A DNA stretch of 64,000 bases from Verrucomicrobiota bacterium (GTDB lineage Bacteria; Verrucomicrobiota; Verrucomicrobiia; Limisphaerales; JAEYXS01), in contig JAEYXS010000014.1 in the NCBI GenBank assembly GCA_023431185.1, positions 15,036-79,035 of the forward strand, written 5' to 3'. Both the position numbers and the translations under genes were made by a program. The notes beneath the pieces were generated by a model, which saw only the letters and a list, made by a program, of their open reading frames with translations, ran no database searches and was not told the origin of the DNA. This document shows positions 1-8,249 of this stretch, in pieces (the stretch's first letter is position 1; each line of letters opens with the position of its first letter).

Positions 1-420
1 ATTGGCCTTCAAGGACACCGCTTTCTCGATGAAGCCCCGGGCGCGCTTGACGTTGTTCACGTTCGCCATCGCCATGCCCCAATAGGCCGTGGCGCATTCC
101 GGGTCCAGCGCCGCCACCTGGCGGAAGGACCGTTCCGCCTCGAAATACCAGAAACCATGCAACTGCCCCACACCCTGCTCGAAGAATTTCTGCGCCTGCG
201 CGGATTTCGTGGTGATGGGAAAACGGATGCGTCCCGTCTCGCCCATCAGAAAGGCTTTTTGGCGCGGACCTTCATTGAAAGCATCTCCATGCATGGAATG
301 ACCGGCCAGCGGACCGGTTTCCTCTGCCGCATAAGCAGAGGCCACCCTCAAGCACAAACCAAACATTACCGCAAGCACAGCCATGGAGCCGCACTGACGG
401 CGGGACGAACAAATAGGCAT
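1..420 (-). CDS. Secreted tetratricopeptide-repeat protein, C-terminal part beyond the window
   Basis: Only the first 140 codons lie in the window and the frame is still open at base 1. The chosen ATG gives a basic N-terminus, a hydrophobic stretch and an Ala-rich cleavage region ending VASAYAAEE, a plausible Sec signal peptide. After it comes a TPR-like pair of helices containing FFEQGVGQLHGFWYFEAE and then AYWGMAMANVNNVKRA, the pattern of secreted TPR proteins common in Verrucomicrobiota and Planctomycetota. A GGAGG lies 12 bases upstream of this ATG. In-frame ATGs at 432, 486 and 492 are possible but have poorer ribosome-binding context or would bury the signal peptide. It follows the four-paralogue array on the same strand. 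Substrate or partner cannot be told. Confidence 0.7.
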   Translation of the reverse strand, partial: MPICSSRRQCGSMAVLAVMFGLCLRVASAYAAEETGPLAGHSMHGDAFNEGPRQKAFLMGETGRIRFPITTKSAQAQKFFEQGVGQLHGFWYFEAERSFRQVAALDPECATAYWGMAMANVNNVKRARGFIEKAVSLKAN

Positions 421-499
421 ACCGCCTATCATCCTCCGCTTTTCTTCGTCGGCAAGTAGGAATCTGGACTGATACTTTCGGGGCATGGCCATGATTTGT

Positions 500-1765
500 T
501 CAGCGCGAATTATTCAACCACCGGCCATAGCTCGTCCGGTAGCGGTTGAAGTTATTTTCGCCCAGCACACCTTGCACCGCCTTCGCCGCCTCCTGCTGCA
601 CGGCGGCTGCCGCTTGTTGCCGTTGTTCCGGGCTTAAGGTCTGGTTCGCGTAAATCCGCCCCATCTCCGCCTCCGTCGCCTGTTTCATCTGATATACCTG
701 CACCGCTGCGGCTTTCTCCAGCCCGGTGCTCCGGGTGAACTGATGGAGCTGCTTGAAATCCGGACTCTGCGCCATGGTGTACTCCGCATACCTTTGCTCG
801 CCCAACACCTGCCGGATGGCCGCCTCCTTGGCCTGTTGCGTTTGCTGCTTGAGCGCCATCGCCCCCTGATCGTCCGGGTCCACACTGCCCATGTAAGCGT
901 AAGGTCCGATCTTCAGATACTGGTCATACTCCAGCTTGTAGAGCGCCCGGAACTCCTGTTCATTCGCTTCAAACGCGCCCAGCGAGCTGCGCATCAGGTT
1001 GGCCACATGCGAGACCCGCAACATCCATTCTTCCTTCTGCTGCGGGGACAGCACCTTGGAGGCAGCCTCATCCCGTTCCAGCGCCAACTGGTGGAACTCC
1101 GCCCACAATTCCGGCCCCTGATAACCGCCATACTTTCGATTCACCTCTGCTTCCCGGTCCTTGAACTCACCCCAGACATTGCGGATCTGCCCTGCCTCAT
1201 GGGTGTTCATGAACGGATACACACTGCTGTCATAATCCACCAACCCCAGGCGCTGCCGCCGCTGCTGCTCAGCATCCATGCCCAATAACGCGATGAGCGC
1301 TTCCCGCCGCTCGTCATGCACCTTGCGACCTTCGCGGTCCCGCTCGAACTTGGCCTTGGTGATTTCGTCATCTGATTTCCAGTAATCAGAGAGGTTGTTA
1401 TCGCGGTTCAGTTTGTATTTCATGTTCACCGCCCGGAACTTCTTCGCCAGCAACCGCTCCAGATCCGCATACACGATGTCCTGGATCGTCTGTTCCGGAC
1501 ATTTGATGGCCCGCAAGTTCGCCACATACTGCCGGTAATCCTCCGATTCGAGCTGATGCCAGTGAAAAGGTTTCCCCCCTCTTTCCAGCACGGCTTTTTC
1601 GGTGGATGTCCTGTTCGTCGCTGCTGCTGAAGCTGGAGCCGCCGGAGCCGCTTCCGCGCCTGCTGGCGGTGCGGTTGCTGCCGGTGACCGGAGCTGGTTC
1701 ACCACGCCGAGCGCCAGGAAGGCGTTCAACCCCAGGGAAAGTATGGTGATGACTGAAGTTCTCAT
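500..1765 (-). CDS. Membrane-anchored helical protein of unknown function (paralogue A, type 2)
   Basis: Fourth and last member of a tandem paralogue array. An uncleaved or late-cleaved N-terminal helix (about residues 5-24, SLGLNAFLALGVV) is followed by a Pro/Ala-rich linker and a highly charged, predicted all-helical domain. Family landmarks: FHWHQLESEDY near residue 67, CPEQTIQDI at 89-97, a central PQQKEEW segment, LSPEQRQQ at 377 and a Trp-Leu-Asn-Asn near the C-terminus. It resembles the gene at 3163-4458 more than its immediate neighbour. Its ATG overlaps the stop of the gene before it by four bases (ATGA), so the two are probably translationally coupled. The LTPEQR-type motifs loosely recall LTxxQ proteins such as Spy/CpxP, but I do not assign that family. 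Confidence 0.85.
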   Translation of the reverse strand: MRTSVITILSLGLNAFLALGVVNQLRSPAATAPPAGAEAAPAAPASAAATNRTSTEKAVLERGGKPFHWHQLESEDYRQYVANLRAIKCPEQTIQDIVYADLERLLAKKFRAVNMKYKLNRDNNLSDYWKSDDEITKAKFERDREGRKVHDERREALIALLGMDAEQQRRQRLGLVDYDSSVYPFMNTHEAGQIRNVWGEFKDREAEVNRKYGGYQGPELWAEFHQLALERDEAASKVLSPQQKEEWMLRVSHVANLMRSSLGAFEANEQEFRALYKLEYDQYLKIGPYAYMGSVDPDDQGAMALKQQTQQAKEAAIRQVLGEQRYAEYTMAQSPDFKQLHQFTRSTGLEKAAAVQVYQMKQATEAEMGRIYANQTLSPEQRQQAAAAVQQEAAKAVQGVLGENNFNRYRTSYGRWLNNSR

Positions 1766-3006
1766 CGTATGATGGTGGGATGGTGTTGCTGGCCCAACCG
1801 GCTGATCCAGGAACCGCCCGTTTTCAGATAATGTTTCGCCCCCGAGGCCCCCAGTTCCCGTTGAATGGTCTTCTCCGTCGCGGTGCGGATGTCCATGATG
1901 GCTTTGTTCCGTTGCTCGGGGGAAAGCTCCGTGTTCATATAGATTGCTTGCAGGGCTTTCTCGGTATCGCCCTGCATCGCATACACTCGCAACGCCGCCG
2001 CCCGGTCATAACCCAGAAAACTGCTCGCCGCCATCAGTTGCCGGTAGCCGTAATCCTTGCTCCGCTCCATTTCCGTGAAACGTTCCTCGCCCAGCGTGCT
2101 CTTCAGGGTTTCCTCCGCCTTCAGCTTTGCTGCTTGCAGCTCCTGTGCTTCCGCCTTGCCGGATACGCCCAAGGTATGCGCATCGTAATTGGCGGCGAAG
2201 ATCGCGCGGAATTCACCCTCCGTAGGATTGACGGCTTTCAGTGAGTTCCGCAACTGCCGCGTCAGATTGGAAGTGCGGATCTCATACTCGAAGATCTCCT
2301 CCGGCGTCATGAACGTTCGCATCTCCGCCAGCATTTTTTGCCGGGCTTCCTCGCTCTTATACCCCACCTCCTTGGTCAGCGCTCCCCCCAGTTTCTCATA
2401 CTTGGCTTCCAATTGGTGCATCTTCTCGAGATTCTCGGCGGAAAGAAACGCATGCCGGCTCTGGCCGCTGTCCTCGTAATAGTTGTTCGCCGTGCGCAAC
2501 GGCTTTTCATCTTTCCCCAGCAGCTCCTTTATCAAGGCCCGCCGCTCCTCAAACAGCCGCTTGACCTCCTGGTCGGCATTCTCCGCGCGTTTGGGACCGG
2601 GCGATGGCTCGTTCTCGCGCCAAAATTTCCGCGCGGGCAACGGCACATTCAATCCCCTCAGCGCGTTCATCTGCGGCTCATAGATGTAATCCAGCTCCGC
2701 CAGGATGATGTCCTGGATGGTCAGCTCCGGACAGCCGATGGACCGTAGATTGGCGATGTATTTCTTGAAATCCTCCGACTCGACACCCGCCCAGTCAAAA
2801 TCCAACTTCGCCGAATTGTCCACCACCTCCGCAGGCATCTCCGGCTTCTGCGCTGCTGCCTTGGCTTTCCTGTCTGCCACATCCCGCTTGATCGCCACCT
2901 CTTCCGACGGTGCGAAATTCTTGCCCGGTGCTAACACCACCCATGCGATGCCCAGCACCACGTTCGCTCCGAGCGAGGCGATCAATATTTTCTTCGGCCA
3001 CTCCAT
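1762..3006 (-). CDS. Membrane-anchored helical protein of unknown function (paralogue B, type 1)
   Basis: Third member of the array and first gene of the downstream two-gene unit. The N-terminal anchor is residues 6-26 (ILIASLGANVVLGIAWVVL), then a charged linker and the helical domain with FDWAGVESEDFKKY, CPELTIQDI at residues 92-100, a MTPEEIFEYEIRTS segment in the middle and LSPEQRNKA near the end. The segments 'IFEY-IRTS' and 'EPxMxALR' are shared with the gene at 4455-5735 and not with the other two, so it is a type 1 paralogue. The 156-base gap before it holds a REP-like palindrome and no good promoter that I can recognise. Function unknown; a periplasmic location is inferred from the anchor. 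Confidence 0.85.
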   Translation of the reverse strand: MEWPKKILIASLGANVVLGIAWVVLAPGKNFAPSEEVAIKRDVADRKAKAAAQKPEMPAEVVDNSAKLDFDWAGVESEDFKKYIANLRSIGCPELTIQDIILAELDYIYEPQMNALRGLNVPLPARKFWRENEPSPGPKRAENADQEVKRLFEERRALIKELLGKDEKPLRTANNYYEDSGQSRHAFLSAENLEKMHQLEAKYEKLGGALTKEVGYKSEEARQKMLAEMRTFMTPEEIFEYEIRTSNLTRQLRNSLKAVNPTEGEFRAIFAANYDAHTLGVSGKAEAQELQAAKLKAEETLKSTLGEERFTEMERSKDYGYRQLMAASSFLGYDRAAALRVYAMQGDTEKALQAIYMNTELSPEQRNKAIMDIRTATEKTIQRELGASGAKHYLKTGGSWISRLGQQHHPTIIR

Positions 3007-3044
3007 AGCTTCTTCAGTTTCCTTGGCTGCTCCTCTGCCATTTC

Positions 3045-3076
3045 GTAGTGGAACAGGCGCCCCCGCCTGTCCAGTC
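3045..3076. repeat. REP-like palindrome, short form
   Basis: Stem ACAGGCG / CGCCTGT with a CCCC loop, flanked by GTAGTGGA on the left and CCAGTC on the right. The same outer flanks bound a longer hairpin-rich element at 30791-30847. It lies in the gap between the two paralogue units. Confidence 0.6.
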
Positions 3077-3162
3077 TCCCCGTCCCCTTTACAAACCTGC
3101 CCCCATCATGCCTCACTTCCGTTCCCCTATTTGTCACACTTTTGTCATATCTGCGGCCCGCC

Positions 3163-4458
3163 TCACTGGCGGATCACCGTCGTCGAACGCACTTCCGGCG
3201 CCAGATTGTTCAGCCACCAGCCCCCTTGGGACTGGTACCGTTTGAAATTCTTTTCCCCGAGCGAATCCTGGATGGATTTCTGTGTCAGGTTTCGGATCTC
3301 CACCAGTGCCTGCTGCCGCTGTTCCGGCGTGAGGTTCTGGTCGCTCCGCACCCGGCGCGCCTGCGTCTCGGCGGCGTCCTTCATGTCAAAAACCTTCGTC
3401 ACCGTCTCCTTCGGCAAACCGCTGCGCTGGGCCATGCGATAAAGCTCCTGGTAATAATAGTCCTGTGCCCGCGTGTATTCCTTGTAGCGCGTCTCGCCCA
3501 ACAGCTTCTTCATCTCGTCCTCTTTGGCCTTGTTCGCATCCGCCCATTTCTTCTGCGCCACCGGATCATCCGGGTCCGGCCCGCCAAACCGGTAAGCCCC
3601 CATGGTGCTGCTGAAGGCATCTTCCACCTTGAAGAGCGCCCGGAACTCCTGCTCGGACGGCTCGAACGCCGCGAGATTCCACTTCATCTGCTGGGCCGTC
3701 TGTGAACTGCGCACCTTGTATTCCTCCAGCTCCTGCGGGGTCATCACCTTCGCCAGCTCCGCTTCCCGCTGCCGGTTGATCTCCGTCAGTTCCGCCGACC
3801 GTTCCTCACCGTAATAGTTCCGGTATTTGCCGTAAGTCGCCTGCTCCATGTCCTGGAAGCGCTGCACGATGTCCTGCACCTGCTTGCGTTTCGCCTCCGG
3901 CAGATACGCCCAGCGCAACGCCTCGTAATCCGGGATGCCCTGCCGCTCCTGGCGCACCTTCTCGAGATCCACGCCCAGCAGCTCGATCAGCAACGCCTTC
4001 TTCTCCTCCGTCAGCTCGCGGTATCTGCGGTTCCGTTCGGCGCTGTACCGGTACGTGTCCTCCGTGCTCCAGTAATCCACCGCCGCCGTTGACCCGTAGC
4101 GGTATTGCCGGTTCAACGCCCGGTACTTCTCCGCATACAGCTTGCTCACATCGCTGTAGATGATGTCCTGCACCGTCTCCTCCGGGCAGCCGATCGCCCG
4201 CAAATTCCGCACATACGCGTGGTAATCCGCCGCCTCCACCCGCCGCCAGGAAAACTCCTCCCCCGGCACCTCCACCACCACCGTCTTCGTCTCGGTCAGG
4301 GTGACACCTGCTTTCGCCGGTCCCTTCTCCACCACCACGATCGTGCCCGGCCCGGTGGACTCCGCCGCCGGCACCTTTGCTATGCGTTTATGCACCACCC
4401 CCGCCACCAGCATGGCGTTCAACCCCAACGACGCGATGATGAGATAGGACAGTTTCAT
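3163..4458 (-). CDS. Membrane-anchored helical protein of unknown function (paralogue C, type 2)
   Basis: Second gene of the array. The N-terminal anchor KLSYLIIASLGLNAMLVAGVV precedes a Val/Glu-rich linker, then FSWRRVEAADYHAY, CPEETVQDI at residues 91-99, the YRALNRQYRYG segment, MTPQELEEYKVRSSQ in the middle, and LTPEQRQQALVEI plus GGWWLNN near the C-terminus. 'RALN/RAVN', 'DYW' and the AFEPSEQEFRALFK-type segment align it with the gene at 500-1765. Its start overlaps the upstream stop by four bases (ATGA). The protein carries many Arg/Glu and Lys/Glu pairs, as expected of long solvent-exposed helices. Function is unknown. Confidence 0.85.
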   Translation of the reverse strand: MKLSYLIIASLGLNAMLVAGVVHKRIAKVPAAESTGPGTIVVVEKGPAKAGVTLTETKTVVVEVPGEEFSWRRVEAADYHAYVRNLRAIGCPEETVQDIIYSDVSKLYAEKYRALNRQYRYGSTAAVDYWSTEDTYRYSAERNRRYRELTEEKKALLIELLGVDLEKVRQERQGIPDYEALRWAYLPEAKRKQVQDIVQRFQDMEQATYGKYRNYYGEERSAELTEINRQREAELAKVMTPQELEEYKVRSSQTAQQMKWNLAAFEPSEQEFRALFKVEDAFSSTMGAYRFGGPDPDDPVAQKKWADANKAKEDEMKKLLGETRYKEYTRAQDYYYQELYRMAQRSGLPKETVTKVFDMKDAAETQARRVRSDQNLTPEQRQQALVEIRNLTQKSIQDSLGEKNFKRYQSQGGWWLNNLAPEVRSTTVIRQ

Positions 4459-5735
4459 GGCGACCTCACCGTCGTTGTGACGCGCGGGGCGATATTATTG
4501 AACCAATACCCGCCCTGTTGCCGGTAATACTTGTATCCCTTTTCTCCGATCTCTTTGGTGACCGCCGCCTCCGCTGCCATCCGTATTTCCTGCAACGCCT
4601 GCGTGCGCTGCTCAGGCGTCAGGCTCTGGTTGCGCCGGACGTCGTTCGCCGCGCTCTCCGATTCCTTCTTCACACTCATCACCCGTTGCGCCGCCGATTT
4701 GTCGAAACCCAGGAACGGTGCCGCGCTTACCAGTTGTTGATAGCCATACTCCCGCGCCATCTGCATCTCCTGGTAACGTTCCTCGCCCATTGTGGCCTTC
4801 ACCACCGCCTGAGCCTGATTGTACGCTTCCTGGTTGGCCTTCATCTGCTCCGGCGTCAGCTTCTCGCCCGGCATTGGGCGGCCATCCTCCTGCGCCCGCC
4901 TGGCCGCGAACATCGCGCGGAACTCAGCCTCCGTCACATCCATTCCGCGGACCTCATGCTTCAGATTCCGCGCTGTGTCCGAGGTCCGGATGTCATACTC
5001 GAAGATCTGCTCCGGCGTCATGAACCCCTTCATCTCCTCCATCATCTTCTTCCGCACCATCGCCAGCTCCCGCTGCGTCTCCATGTCGATGTAGCCGCCC
5101 GCCTCCTCATAGATCTTGCTCCGCTGCTCGCTGAACTTCCGGTCCAGCTCCTTCACCTTGTCCCGCTGCTCGGCCGAAAGAAATGCCAGTTGCGTCTGGC
5201 TGTTGTCATCATAAGTCGAGTAAGCCTGCCGCAACTCCCGCTCCTCCACCCCCAGCAGTTCCTTGATCAGCGCCGCGCGCTCCTCCGTCAACACCTTCAA
5301 CTGCGCTGCCTTCTCCGGGTCCCGCTTGCGCCCATAGCCATAATTCTCGCTGATCCAATACTTGTCCGGCTGATAATTCGGCTGATCCCGCAACGCCACC
5401 ATCCGCGGCTCGAACAGCTTGTCGATGTCCGCCAGGATGATGTCCCGGATCGTCGCCTCCGGGCAGCCGATGCCCCGCAGCTTGGCGATGTATTCCTTGT
5501 AATCCTCCGCCTCCACCTCCCGCCAGTGAAACGCCGTCTCCAATTGATTGGTCACCACCTCCGTGCGCGTCCCCTTGGCTGCCATCGCTTCCTTCCTCGC
5601 TATGACGCTCGCCGCCTCCTGCTTTCCTTCCGTCGGACCGCCGGTGGACGCCTTCGGCGACAGGACATAGGCAAAGACCAGCCCCGCGTTCAGACAGACT
5701 GACACGAGCAATATCACCTTGGGGGACATAGTCAT
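4455..5735 (-). CDS. Membrane-anchored helical protein of unknown function (paralogue D, type 1)
   Basis: First gene of the four-paralogue array, so any array promoter should lie upstream of it. I start it at an ATG that has AAGG eight bases upstream and puts the anchor PKVILLVSVCLNAGLVFAYV right at the N-terminus; a frame open 26 codons further upstream would put unrelated sequence before the anchor. Landmarks: FHWREVEAEDYKEY, CPEATIRDI at residues 91-99, EPRMVALR, MTPEQIFEYDIRTSD, LTPEQRTQA and GGYWFNNIAP near the end. It is the type 1 partner of the overlapping gene at 3163-4458, and this pair matches the pair 1762-3006 / 500-1765. Probably periplasmic; no enzymatic motif is visible. Confidence 0.85.
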   Translation of the reverse strand: MTMSPKVILLVSVCLNAGLVFAYVLSPKASTGGPTEGKQEAASVIARKEAMAAKGTRTEVVTNQLETAFHWREVEAEDYKEYIAKLRGIGCPEATIRDIILADIDKLFEPRMVALRDQPNYQPDKYWISENYGYGRKRDPEKAAQLKVLTEERAALIKELLGVEERELRQAYSTYDDNSQTQLAFLSAEQRDKVKELDRKFSEQRSKIYEEAGGYIDMETQRELAMVRKKMMEEMKGFMTPEQIFEYDIRTSDTARNLKHEVRGMDVTEAEFRAMFAARRAQEDGRPMPGEKLTPEQMKANQEAYNQAQAVVKATMGEERYQEMQMAREYGYQQLVSAAPFLGFDKSAAQRVMSVKKESESAANDVRRNQSLTPEQRTQALQEIRMAAEAAVTKEIGEKGYKYYRQQGGYWFNNIAPRVTTTVRSP

Positions 5736-6247
5736 AATCACTACCTTACTCCGGTCACTTTCACAAGTGGCTTGTAAGGCTGGTGAACTCCACCACTCCT
5801 TTCTTCTGACCAATTAAACACCCGACCGCTCAAACAGTTTCGCCTGCCCTTCACTCCTTTTGAGCTTTGCGTTTTGAACTTTGCGCTCCCATGAGATTCA
5901 TCTTTCATGATGCAGACTCTATCTGAGTCACTAGGACAACCGCTGTCCTACCCCCCTTTGTGCTGAGAATATTTTAAGGCAATTTAACCTGCTCAAAATC
6001 AGATAGATACGAGTCAAAACGCCTTCAAAACGTAGCATGCTTGAAAATTAATTCGCGGAAATCAGTGAATTTAGTGTCAACCCATTCCCTCCCTGTTTTG
6101 CACCTTTAGCGGGCTCAGTTCCCTGGTTACGAATTGCGGATTACGAATCACCTCCCCCTAACCGGAACGCTTTCCTTGGCACCTTAGAAAAGGCCAAGGG
6201 AGGAAACCTGGTGTATCAGCGTCTCCTCCCCTCGCGTCCCGCCACCA
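5736..6247. other. Gene-free gap upstream of the paralogue array
   Basis: No convincing gene. It contains a TTTTGAGCTTTGCGTTTTGAAC word repeat (5858-5885), a small hairpin AGGACA-ACCGC-TGTCCT (5933-5949), an AT-rich stretch around 5960-6070 where the promoter of the array could lie, and a TTACGAAT / ATTACGAAT word repeat (about 6127-6149). The array reads leftward from here. Confidence 0.5.
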
Positions 6248-6742
6248 CTATCGTATCGCCAACGGTGGTGGCAAAGCTCCCGTGGCCGGTCGTGTCTGGC
6301 TCGCCCGCGTGACCAGTATCTCTCCCGCTTGCTGATCCAGCTTGAGCGCAAAACCACGCGGCGGCTGGAGTGATACCAGCTCCGGCTGATGCTGCTGCAA
6401 CTCTTGCAACGAACCCGGCCAGCGCTGTTGCTTCTGCCGGTAATCGGTCAGTGCCGCATTCCAGCGCAGATAAACTTTCTCCGTGTAATCCGCCAATTCC
6501 GTGCGCCGCTCGGCATCGCTCTCCGGGACAACAGCCTCGTTCGTAACGGGTGACGCATTGTCCGCCAAGGAGTGGCCGGATGTTGACGGAGGTGTCAGCG
6601 AGATATCCACTGCGGTCGCCACCACCACCACCGCTGAAGTATCACCCGGCACAGGCACGACCAGATGGTCCGTTTCTTCCGAGGCGCAGCCGATGACCAG
6701 CAGAACCAGACTCAAGCAAGCTAGATTGAAGCAAGTTTTCAT
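6248..6742 (-). CDS. Small lipoprotein with a pseudopilin-like C-terminal segment
   Basis: 164 residues. The start chosen gives a type II signal peptide with lipobox LVIGC, and GGAG eight bases upstream. A Val/Thr/Ser-rich linker follows, then a helix YTEKVYLRWNAALTDYRQK and WPGSLQELQ, followed by PPRGFALKLD. This 'long helix, then WPxSLxEL, then PPxG...D' order resembles the small partner proteins found next to pseudopilin-like genes in Verrucomicrobiota. It starts 19 bases after the stop of the pseudopilin-like gene on the same strand, so the two probably form an operon. A longer frame running upstream overlaps that gene and is rejected. Function unknown. Confidence 0.7.
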   Translation of the reverse strand: MKTCFNLACLSLVLLVIGCASEETDHLVVPVPGDTSAVVVVATAVDISLTPPSTSGHSLADNASPVTNEAVVPESDAERRTELADYTEKVYLRWNAALTDYRQKQQRWPGSLQELQQHQPELVSLQPPRGFALKLDQQAGEILVTRASQTRPATGALPPPLAIR

Positions 6743-6761
6743 GATTCGCACTCCGTTTGGA

Positions 6762-7673
6762 TCAGTCGCGAGCGTTGATCGTCCAGTAACCGGTCTGGCG
6801 CTGAAGCACCGTATTGGTGGCTCCCAATGTTTTCTCCGGAGCCAGCGTTTCCACATGCCCATCCACAAACAGGAAGTTGAATCCGCCATTGTGGAAGTTC
6901 GGCGCCGTCTCCGCACTCTGCGCCGAGGGCAGGAACTGGTTCGGCCCGGCATGCGGGATGCCCGCCTGGTTCTGGTTGCCCAGCACGTTGTTCGGATGCG
7001 TGCGCTCTGTCAGCGACAGCGTCGCATCCGGCGCATTGATCACGCCACCGCGCACCGCCAGTTGATGCCGCGGATAGCCCGATTGCGCGTTGTCCCGCGA
7101 ATCCCACACATTGAACGTGGCATCCTGCCAGTCCCAGCGCAGGCCGATGCCCGTGCGGTTCACCGGATTAGGCGGCCAATCCGCGGCGCTGGGTGCCTGC
7201 GGCCCGATGGTCAACTGCCCCATGTTATGCTCGGGCATGGCGTAGCTGCGCCGGAACCCTTGCGGGAATCCTTCCAACGGCAATTTGTCCGACGGGCACA
7301 AAAGCGCGGGGATGCGTTTCTGGACATTGATGTGGTTGGACCGCTTCTCATCCTCCGTCCAGGTGCCGCCGAGGTAAGCATTGATGAGATCATCCCAGCT
7401 CCAGTGCCAGTTGCCCTGTTGCACCAGACGGATGCCGAGATAAGGCAACTTGTCCGCCTGATCGTCGCGATACATCTGGAAGGCGAGGCCGCTTTGCTTG
7501 AGATTGCCCAGGCAGCGGGTGGTCAGCGACTTCTGTTTGGCTTTCGCCAGCGCTGGCAGGAGCATGCCCGCCAAGATCGCGATGATGGCGATCACCACGA
7601 GCAGTTCAACGAGGGTGAAACCCGATGCACGTCCGGAGACACAGCGGGACGACTGAGGAGACAAGGTATGCAT
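6762..7673 (-). CDS. Prepilin-type N-terminal cleavage/methylation domain protein (type II secretion pseudopilin-like)
   Basis: 303 residues. A short basic leader ends in Gly18 and is followed by FTLVELLVVIAIIAILAGML, the class III (type IV prepilin) signal with Glu at +5; cleavage is expected between Gly18 and Phe19. The mature part begins LPALAKAKQKS and continues as a globular domain with CLGNLKQSGLAFQMY near residue 55 and a C-terminal FLFVDGHVET motif. This architecture is greatly expanded in Verrucomicrobiota, Planctomycetota and Lentisphaerota, where such proteins are thought to be exported by a type II secretion-like machine. The small lipoprotein gene directly follows it. No pilus or secretion machinery genes are nearby, so it is an orphan. 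Confidence 0.9.
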   Translation of the reverse strand: MHTLSPQSSRCVSGRASGFTLVELLVVIAIIAILAGMLLPALAKAKQKSLTTRCLGNLKQSGLAFQMYRDDQADKLPYLGIRLVQQGNWHWSWDDLINAYLGGTWTEDEKRSNHINVQKRIPALLCPSDKLPLEGFPQGFRRSYAMPEHNMGQLTIGPQAPSAADWPPNPVNRTGIGLRWDWQDATFNVWDSRDNAQSGYPRHQLAVRGGVINAPDATLSLTERTHPNNVLGNQNQAGIPHAGPNQFLPSAQSAETAPNFHNGGFNFLFVDGHVETLAPEKTLGATNTVLQRQTGYWTINARD

Positions 7674-7761
7674 GTATTTTCATTTTCATGGCCTTCCTCC
7701 AGTGGTCTGGTGAGAGTAACCGATTTTCAGTGAACCAAGCGCCTGCGGTCAGGTCGCCGTT

Positions 7762-7953
7762 TTATTCAGCGTCGCGTCCCGTTTTATCGAGCCGGACTTT
7801 TTCCGTGCACTCGATCTGGACCACGCGCCCTTCATGAACCACCACTTGCACCACGCCAAAGCGCAGTGCCGACACTTTCTTCCGCACCACGACGAGCCAA
7901 TCCTCTTCAGACTGCACTGCCGAACTGCGATTTGGTGTCGGTTGGCTATTCAT
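7762..7953 (-). CDS. DUF2292 (YezD-like) small protein
   Basis: 63 residues. The core VVRKKVSALRFGVVQVVVHE followed by GRVVQIECTEKVRL matches the DUF2292 pattern (helix, then a G-V-Q-hydrophobic strand, then G-R-V-V-Q-I-E-x-T-E-K-x-R). Members are short, cytoplasmic, and in several phyla lie beside sulfur-assimilation genes. Here it stands alone between the pseudopilin-like gene and the TRAP transporter operon, with no sulfur gene in view. I recognise no strong ribosome-binding site before the ATG. The family call is confident; a function is not known to me. Confidence 0.8.
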   Translation of the reverse strand: MNSQPTPNRSSAVQSEEDWLVVVRKKVSALRFGVVQVVVHEGRVVQIECTEKVRLDKTGRDAE

Positions 7954-8143
7954 ATACTACATTAACTTGCTAGAGATTATGTAGAATACACCTTGAGCGC
8001 AAGAAATATTTTACTGCAGGCTCACTTGGACAACTCGTAACTAACTCGTTATGAGAATTTTAAGAGATTAAAAAACCGCCCGAAAATAATCCTTAGCCCG
8101 AGCACTTCAACTTATCTTAGCCAGTTCCAAATTCCTCTTTAAT

Positions 8144-8178
8144 CAAAGCCAGCTCTTCATTTGAGCTTTGATTTTGAG
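8144..8178. repeat. TTTGAGCTTTGA-type word repeat
   Basis: AT-rich degenerate repeat containing TTTGAGCTTTGATTTTGAG and a partly complementary CAAAGCCAGCTC just before it. It is the same class of intergenic 'word' as at 5858-5885 and 26025-26063. It lies about 70 bases upstream of the TRAP operon start. Confidence 0.45.
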
Positions 8179-8249
8179 GGCATGGAACTCGTCCCTTTCC
8201 ACCGTTTCCCGCTAGCCTCTGGTGCCCCTAACTGTTACAAAGTCCGCCC

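Noticed and set aside
4518..5702. Open frame of 394 codons on the + strand
   Set aside because: Antisense to the first paralogue of the array; Leu/Arg/His-rich composition without any motif.
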